Assembly (NCBI GenBank): GCA_035464115.1
Contig: DATHSN010000285.1
Span: 1 to 9,880, forward strand
From: DATHSN01 sp035464115
GTDB lineage: Bacteria; Actinomycetota; Acidimicrobiia; Acidimicrobiales; SKKL01
Direction of reading: 5' to 3'
DNA: 9,880 nt
The position numbers and the translations under genes were made by a program. The stretch's first letter is position 1, and every line of letters begins with the position of its first letter. Positions 6,006 to 9,880 of the stretch are shown here, piece by piece. A model generated the notes under the pieces. That model was given only the letters and a program-made list of their open reading frames with translations, did not search any database and was not told the DNA's origin.

Positions 6006-6020
6006 GCGCCGCTGCGGCGC
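6006..6020 (-). terminator. Short perfect palindrome between the hydroxylase-like gene and ridA
   Basis: GCGCCGC and GCGGCGC flank a single T, a 7-bp perfect inverted repeat located 4 nt after the hydroxylase stop. A 1-nt loop is sterically tight (5 pairs with a larger loop is more realistic). It may weaken read-through into ridA; the function is a guess. Confidence 0.25.
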
Positions 6021-6024
6021 TCGG

Positions 6025-7710
6025 TCAGCGCCCGCCAGTCTGCCCGGTGGGCCACTCGGGCGCGAGCCCACCCGCCACCCACGTGGCCGCGGCGACGGCG
6101 GCGAACACCGCGTCGGATCCGTTCACCGCCGCGCCGTCGTCGGGTTCGATGTCGACGTGGATCGGCGGGGTGTCGGCGGCGCGCAGCACGCCGAACGAGC
6201 GCACGGTGAGGTCGAGCGGCTCGCCGTCGGGGCCCACCGCCAGACCCTCGGCGCGGACCCAGCCGAGGGCCTGGTGGGCCGCGCCGATGCAGTAGGAGCG
6301 CAGCACCACCTCGTCGAGGGGTGCGCCGCACCGGACGGCGACGTGGACCGCGCCGTCGATCACCGACGCCACGGCGCGGCCGCCGGCGGGCGAGACCACC
6401 ATCGCGGTGGCGCCGCCGGCCTCCGGGGCCGCCCACCCGAGGGGGGCCGGCCCGACGGGGGGCTCGGGCGCGGCGGTGGCCGCGGCGAGACCGGCCTGCA
6501 GCACGAGCGCCTCGACCCAGCCGGCGCCGCGCAGCGCCACCGACGTCGGTGGTCCCTCGACGTCGACCTCCTCGACCGCCAGCGCAGGCGCGACCGTCGC
6601 GATCCGCTCGGCGACGCCCGGCGTGCGGACCACCCGGACCACGCCGCTTCCGTCGGCCCGGAGACCCGCGGCGACCGGCGGGCGCTTGGGGCCGAGCCGT
6701 ACCGTGTCCTCGCGCGACACCAGCACCCGCACGGCGCGCCCGTGCTCGTCGGCCAGGCGGCGGGCCACGGCCCCGACGTCGCTGTCGGCCTTGCCACCGA
6801 ACGCCCCGCCGTTGGCGAGCGGTGAGGTCGGCGTGCCGCCCGGCGCGCACCACGCGGCGTCGGTCTCGAGGTAGGCCGGCTCGACCCACGACGTCCGCAG
6901 GGTGACGGCCCAGTCGCCATCGGGCAGCTCGAGCGGCGGGGCCGGATCGACGGTGGTGCGTCGGCCCTGGACCTTGCCGGCCCGCTGGCGCGCCTCGACC
7001 AGGGTGACGCCGACCGCCCACCCGCCGGCGCCGTCGGGCACCGCGACCAGCGCGTCGGGTGGGGCGGTGTCGTCGGCGAAACCGGCCGCGCCGAGCGCCA
7101 CGTGCGGGCCCACTTGCTGGGCCACCCCGCCCTCGAGGGCCGCCCGGCGGGCCGCCGCCTCGGGGTCGCGCCCGCCGAGGCCGTCGGGGCCGCCGCCGGC
7201 CGGCACGCCGGGGATCGCGGCGGTCGACCCGGGGCCACCGGCGCGGGCCAAGCGGTCGGCCTCGACGATGGTGCGCCATCCCGTGCAGCGGCACAGGTGG
7301 GCGGCCAGGGCCCGCTCGACCTCGGCCTCGGTCGGCTGATCGGCCCCCGACCGGGCCGGTGTGGCGACCAGGCGCACCACGATGCCGGGGGTGCAGAACC
7401 CGCACTGGCTCGCCCCGGTGGCGCAGAACGAGGCCGCCCAGCGGTCGCGCACCTCGGCGTCGAGCCCGTCGAGGGTGGTGATCGCCCGTCCCGCCACCCG
7501 GCGCACCGGGGTGACGCACGCGACCCGCGGCGCGCCGTCGACGAGCACCGTGCAGCAGCCGCACTGACCCTGCGGGCTGCACCCGTCCTTGGGCGAGCGC
7601 ACCCCGAGGTGGTCGCGCAGGGCGCCGAGGAGCGAGGAGCCGTCGTCGGGCACCGACACCTGCCGGCCGTCGACCTCGAGCTGGATCTCGGGGCGGTCGG
7701 CGTCGCTCAC
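6025..7710 (-). CDS. Fused 2Fe-2S / shortened molybdopterin-domain protein (xanthine dehydrogenase family)
   Basis: A 561-aa single chain. Residues 1-155 are a complete CoxS/XdhA-type small subunit. The plant-type 2Fe-2S site is CSPQGQCGCC at 44-53 plus C65, with one residue more than the usual CX4C at its start. The second site is CGFC (103-106) with CRC (140-142). After a Gly/Ala-rich linker (155-200) comes a molybdopterin-type region with GAAGFADD (208-215), WVEPAYLE (275-282), GGAFGGK (301-307) and SREDTVRLGPKRPP (332-345), then IGAAHQALGW (475-484). This part is only about 360 residues against more than 700 in CoxL-type subunits. The C-terminal motif that normally reads GE and carries the catalytic Glu reads NGSD here (530-533). 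No FAD subunit is adjacent. It may be a minimal hydroxylase, an electron-transfer protein, or an incomplete partner of another large subunit. The GTG start has no SD and overlaps a short upstream ORF. Confidence 0.8.
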   Translation of the reverse strand: MSDADRPEIQLEVDGRQVSVPDDGSSLLGALRDHLGVRSPKDGCSPQGQCGCCTVLVDGAPRVACVTPVRRVAGRAITTLDGLDAEVRDRWAASFCATGASQCGFCTPGIVVRLVATPARSGADQPTEAEVERALAAHLCRCTGWRTIVEADRLARAGGPGSTAAIPGVPAGGGPDGLGGRDPEAAARRAALEGGVAQQVGPHVALGAAGFADDTAPPDALVAVPDGAGGWAVGVTLVEARQRAGKVQGRRTTVDPAPPLELPDGDWAVTLRTSWVEPAYLETDAAWCAPGGTPTSPLANGGAFGGKADSDVGAVARRLADEHGRAVRVLVSREDTVRLGPKRPPVAAGLRADGSGVVRVVRTPGVAERIATVAPALAVEEVDVEGPPTSVALRGAGWVEALVLQAGLAAATAAPEPPVGPAPLGWAAPEAGGATAMVVSPAGGRAVASVIDGAVHVAVRCGAPLDEVVLRSYCIGAAHQALGWVRAEGLAVGPDGEPLDLTVRSFGVLRAADTPPIHVDIEPDDGAAVNGSDAVFAAVAAATWVAGGLAPEWPTGQTGGR

Positions 7711-7739
7711 GGGGTCGGGGGGTGACGTCGGAAGACCAT
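7707..7739 (-). CDS. Candidate 10-codon leader ORF (uORF)
   Basis: The ATG at 7739-7737 opens MVFRRHPPTP and stops at TGA 7709-7707, which overlaps the hydroxylase start as GTGA. The ATG lies 7 nt after TAACCT, so it would be read from a leaderless mRNA, and ribosomes ending there could reinitiate at the GTG, which has no SD of its own. The peptide is basic and proline-rich. Size alone makes this uncertain. Confidence 0.35.
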   Translation of the reverse strand: MVFRRHPPTP

Positions 7740-7746
7740 GTCGGCG

Positions 7747-7756
7747 AGGTTAGGTT
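7747..7756. promoter_or_regulatory. Overlapping divergent -10 elements
   Basis: The AGGTTAGGTT tandem repeat contains TAGGTT on the plus strand (7751-7756, 6 nt before the lipoprotein GTG at 7763) and TAACCT on the minus strand (7752 to 7747, 7 nt before the ATG at 7739). Both fit TANNNT and neither start has an SD. The two -10s overlap by 2 bp, so polymerases would exclude each other. Confidence 0.45.
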
Positions 7757-7762
7757 GCGGCC

Positions 7763-8689
7763 GTGATCCGTCGAACCCGCCTGTCACGCCGTGATCTGTT
7801 CCGGGGCACGGGTGCCGTCGTCGTGGCCGGCGGCGCCGGCGCGCTGCTCGCCGCCTGTGGTGGGGGCGGTGGCGACGACGCCACGTCCGCCACCACCACC
7901 GTCGGGGCCGGCGACGCCACCCTCAACCTGTTGTCGGCGTTCGACGTCAACGGGGCGGGACTCCGGGTCGGCGCCCCCGCCCGCCTCACCTACACCCTCG
8001 CCGACTTCGAGGGCGTGCCCCTGCGGGAGATCCCCGCCGAGGCCACGTTCACCATCGGCGTCGACGACGGCGAGGGCGGCATCCGCCCCATCGGCGAGCC
8101 GATCACCGTGCGAGCCCACGCCGAGGGCATCCCCATCCCCTACTACCCGGTGCGGTTCACCCCCGAGACCGAGGGCGTCCACGCCGCCGGGGTCACCATC
8201 TCGGGCCAGCCCCTCGCGGCCAGCTTCCTCGTGCCGGCCACCAGCGCCGTCCCCGGCATCGGCGACCCGCTCCCGGCCACGACGACGGCCACCACCGCCG
8301 ACCCGATGGGCGTCGACCCGGTGTGCACCCGCCCCGAGCCGTGCGGGTTCCACGAGGTCTCCCTCGACGACGCGCTCGGTGCCGCCGGGCCCACCGTGCT
8401 GGTGGTGAGCACCCCCGCGTTCTGCCAGACCGGGCTGTGCGGGCCCACCCTCGACCTCCTCGTCGACCTCGATCTCGACCCGGCCCGTGTCGTCCACGTC
8501 GAGGTCTACGCCGACGCCACCGAGGTGGGCGTCTTCGACGCCACCAGCGTGCCCGTGATCGGCGAGCTCGGGCTCAGCTACGAGCCCTCGCTGTTCGTGG
8601 CCGACGCCGACGGTCGGGTCGTGGAGCGCCTCGACAACCTGTGGGACCGCGCCGAGCTCACCGCGGCGCTGGCCCTCGTCGGTCTGTAG
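7763..8689 (+). CDS. Tat-exported lipoprotein with thioredoxin-like domain
   Basis: A 308-aa predicted secreted lipoprotein. The N-terminus has a twin-arginine signal (SRRDLFRG at 8-15), a hydrophobic stretch (16-29) and a lipobox ending at C32 (LLAAC), then a Gly/Thr-rich tether. Residues 51-160 look like a beta-sandwich of unassigned family. Two further cysteines (C188, C194) precede the C-terminal domain at about 195-308. That domain shows a thioredoxin fold pattern: VLVVSTPAFCQTGLCGPTLD (212-231), VHVEVYAD (244-251), and YEPSLFVADADGRVVERLDN (273-292), where Pro275 stands where thioredoxins have cis-Pro. The redox pair is C221/C226, CX4C instead of CXXC. A likely role is disulfide or metal-related redox work outside the membrane. 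The GTG start has no SD and sits 6 nt after a TAGGTT -10, suggesting a leaderless mRNA. It diverges from the hydroxylase-like gene. Confidence 0.85.
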   Translation: MIRRTRLSRRDLFRGTGAVVVAGGAGALLAACGGGGGDDATSATTTVGAGDATLNLLSAFDVNGAGLRVGAPARLTYTLADFEGVPLREIPAEATFTIGVDDGEGGIRPIGEPITVRAHAEGIPIPYYPVRFTPETEGVHAAGVTISGQPLAASFLVPATSAVPGIGDPLPATTTATTADPMGVDPVCTRPEPCGFHEVSLDDALGAAGPTVLVVSTPAFCQTGLCGPTLDLLVDLDLDPARVVHVEVYADATEVGVFDATSVPVIGELGLSYEPSLFVADADGRVVERLDNLWDRAELTAALALVGL

Positions 8690-8716
8690 GCCGACCACCG
8701 GGCCCCGGACGCGTCA

Positions 8717-8742
8717 CGGCCGGGTCCCGGAGGACCCGGCCG
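8717..8742. terminator. Bidirectional hairpin terminator
   Basis: An 11-bp perfect stem (CGGCCGGGTCC, 8717-8727, with 8732-8742) closes a CGGA loop. It lies between the convergent lipoprotein gene (ends 8689) and erpA (ends 8762), and can act on both transcripts. Confidence 0.8.
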
Positions 8743-8761
8743 GATCACGATCGCGTGGGGA

Positions 8762-9082
8762 TCAGCTGAAGCTGGAGCCGCACCCGCAGGTGCGCTGGGC
8801 GTTGGGGTTGTTGATGGCGAACCCCGCCTCCTGCAGCCCGTCCTTGTAGTCGAGCGTGGCGCCCGACAGCAGCTGGGCGCTCGACGGATCGGTGATGACC
8901 CGGACGCCGTCGTAGTCGGCGGTGAGGTCGTCGGAGGCGACGTCGGTGTCGAAGAACATCTCGTAGCTGAAGCCCGAGCAGCCACCGGGACGCACGGCGA
9001 CCCGGAGCGCGAGCGACGTGTCGCCCTCGGCTTCGATGAGCTGGCGCACCTTGGTTGCTGCGGAATCGGTGAGCGCGATCAC
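8762..9082 (-). CDS. erpA: A-type iron-sulfur carrier protein (ErpA/IscA/HesB family)
   Basis: A 106-aa A-type carrier that receives Fe-S clusters from the scaffold and delivers them to apoproteins in the cytosol. The three conserved cysteines are present: RPGGCSGF (C35), and TCGCGSSFS (C99, C101) at the C-terminus. ALRVAVRPGGCSGFSYEM and FAINNPNAQ are further family signatures. The GTG at 9082-9080 is chosen because AGGAGG lies 6 nt upstream; the frame stays open to 9118 but without family resemblance. It sits 67 nt after a SufR-like regulator gene on the same strand and ends convergently with the lipoprotein. Possible clients nearby include the 2Fe-2S hydroxylase-like protein. ErpA and IscA cannot be firmly separated by eye; actinobacteria commonly have one ErpA-like member. 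Confidence 0.95.
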   Translation of the reverse strand: MIALTDSAATKVRQLIEAEGDTSLALRVAVRPGGCSGFSYEMFFDTDVASDDLTADYDGVRVITDPSSAQLLSGATLDYKDGLQEAGFAINNPNAQRTCGCGSSFS

Positions 9083-9116
9083 GGTGATCCTCCTGCGGTG
9101 AGACGTGACGGGGGTC

Positions 9117-9122
9117 AATGTA
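9117..9122 (-). promoter_or_regulatory. Candidate -10 for erpA
   Basis: TACATT (9122 to 9117 on the minus strand) fits TANNNT and would start a transcript about 28 nt ahead of the erpA GTG, leaving room for its SD. If used, erpA has its own promoter within the 67-nt gap after the regulator gene. Confidence 0.35.
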
Positions 9123-9149
9123 CCGGCGGGGCCGGCGGAAGGGAACGGG

Positions 9150-9880
9150 TCAGCCGGGCGCCTCGGCGCCGACCGCGAGCTCGACCCGGCACGGGTCGCG
9201 GTCGACGAGCGTGGCGAAGGCGCGGATGGGTCGGCCGCCGATGGCGTCGACGAAGCCCTCGACCATGCCGCGGTGCAGGCCGCACACCAGGCGGGGATCG
9301 ACGGCGGCGAGGTCGGCGAAGGGGCAGTGGGCGAACGCCACCGTGGCGATGTCGTCGTCGATGGCGACCTCGGGATCGAAGCCCATGGCGTCGAGCTCGG
9401 TCATGAGCGCCTCGAGGCAGGGCGAGCCCGGGGGCCAGGCGGCGGCGTCGGCCTCGCCCTGGTCGCGGCCGGCGTCGACCGCGGCGTCGGCGTCGATGCC
9501 GGCCGAGCCGGCCAGGCGCAGCAGCATGCGCGCCAGCGCCGGGTACGGCGAGGGCTCGAGGCCGAGCGAGGGGGCGTCGGCGGCGAGCGAGTAGCGGTGC
9601 TGGGGCCGGCCGACCCCGCGGGCCTCGCTGCGGACGTCGAGCAGGCCGACCTCGCGCATGCGCTCGAGGTGGGGGCGCACGGTGTTGGCGTGCACCCCGA
9701 GCGACCGGGCCACCGCGGATGTGGCGAGCGGGCGGGGCGCCCGGGCGAGCTCGAGGTAGATGGCGTAGCGGGTGTTGTCGCCGAGCGCCTTCAAGACCTC
9801 GAGGCGGGGGGTGAGGGGGCGCGCGTCGTCGGCGTCGTCTCCGTCGATGGCCTCGAGGCCCGAGAGATCCTGATCGTCGA
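9150..9880 (-). CDS. SufR-like winged-helix regulator, partial
   Basis: A winged-helix DNA-binding protein resembling COG2345, the group holding the Fe-S regulator SufR. The reading frame stays open to the window edge and conserved-looking sequence (LTPRLEVLKALGDNTRYAIY) runs upstream of the only internal start (TTG at 9794), so the true start probably lies outside; 243 codons are visible. Numbering from that TTG, the HTH covers about 3-70, with recognition helix near SLGVHANTVRPHLERM (31-46) and the wing GVGRPQHRYSL (60-70). The C-terminal part has four cysteines, C126, C157, C171 and C202. The segment AHCPFADLAAVDPRLVCGLH (156-174 area) has a CX13C spacing that also occurs within cyanobacterial SufR. 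It probably senses Fe-S status and controls erpA, which follows in tandem, or suf genes beyond the edge. Function as an Fe-S sensor is inferred. Confidence 0.75.
   Translation of the reverse strand, partial: DDQDLSGLEAIDGDDADDARPLTPRLEVLKALGDNTRYAIYLELARAPRPLATSAVARSLGVHANTVRPHLERMREVGLLDVRSEARGVGRPQHRYSLAADAPSLGLEPSPYPALARMLLRLAGSAGIDADAAVDAGRDQGEADAAAWPPGSPCLEALMTELDAMGFDPEVAIDDDIATVAFAHCPFADLAAVDPRLVCGLHRGMVEGFVDAIGGRPIRAFATLVDRDPCRVELAVGAEAPG

Noticed and set aside
5624..7582. A 652-residue hydroxylase-RidA fusion frame
   Set aside because: Only the RidA end is in the true frame; the rest is an Arg/Gly-rich shadow of the hydroxylase gene, which has its own stop at 6025.
7784..8698. Minus-strand frame opposite the lipoprotein
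   Set aside because: No motifs and shadow composition, while the plus strand shows a Tat signal, lipobox and thioredoxin-like pattern.
9083..9118. Upstream start for erpA
   Set aside because: The extension has no family resemblance and would place the AGGAGG SD inside the coding sequence.
9123..9135. CCGGC-GGG-GCCGG hairpin between the regulator and erpA
   Set aside because: A 5-bp GC stem with a 3-nt loop is expected by chance in this composition and has no T-run.

Overview
The window is a GC-rich (by eye near 70%) bacterial chromosome segment with dense genes, near-total G/C at third codon positions, many GTG starts and short gaps. Two features point to Actinomycetota: a bacterial type II glutamine synthetase beside two type I enzymes, and a GlnR-like orphan regulator. 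The low-SD, TANNNT-type promoters agree. Acidimicrobiia is my best guess at class level, but it is inferred from protein character only.

Left half (1-5100) is a nitrogen-assimilation island. On the minus strand lie glnII (GSII) and then glnA (GSI-beta, with an adenylylation tyrosine), separated by a hairpin terminator and a probable glnA promoter. A 49-bp near-perfect palindrome follows glnA. Beyond it is a short gene-like stretch with a strong Shine-Dalgarno that appears frameshifted or cut by the window edge. Divergent from glnII, across 185 bp, runs glnA2 (GSI-alpha) on the plus strand. Twelve bases later comes a GlnR-like OmpR-family regulator whose receiver domain looks non-canonical. 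Three glutamine synthetase subfamilies and a probable nitrogen regulator thus sit in one compact locus.

Middle (5100-7763): a cold-shock protein, a 52-aa one-helix membrane protein that is easy to miss, a RidA-family protein, and an unusual single-chain molybdenum-hydroxylase-like protein. The last joins a CoxS-type 2Fe-2S subunit to a much shortened molybdopterin domain without the usual catalytic glutamate motif. All are on the minus strand. The hydroxylase seems to be preceded by a 10-codon, possibly leaderless ORF whose stop overlaps its GTG start.

Right part (7763-9880): a Tat-exported lipoprotein with a C-terminal thioredoxin-like domain (CX4C), divergent from the hydroxylase with almost no intergenic space. 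Then come the A-type Fe-S carrier ErpA and a four-cysteine, COG2345/SufR-like winged-helix regulator that runs off the right edge. Regulator and erpA are in tandem, suggesting an Fe-S homeostasis pair.

A recurring theme is a TANNNT -10 motif placed 6-7 nt before a start codon lacking an SD, i.e. candidate leaderless transcripts. No tRNA, rRNA, CRISPR array or insertion sequence was seen.
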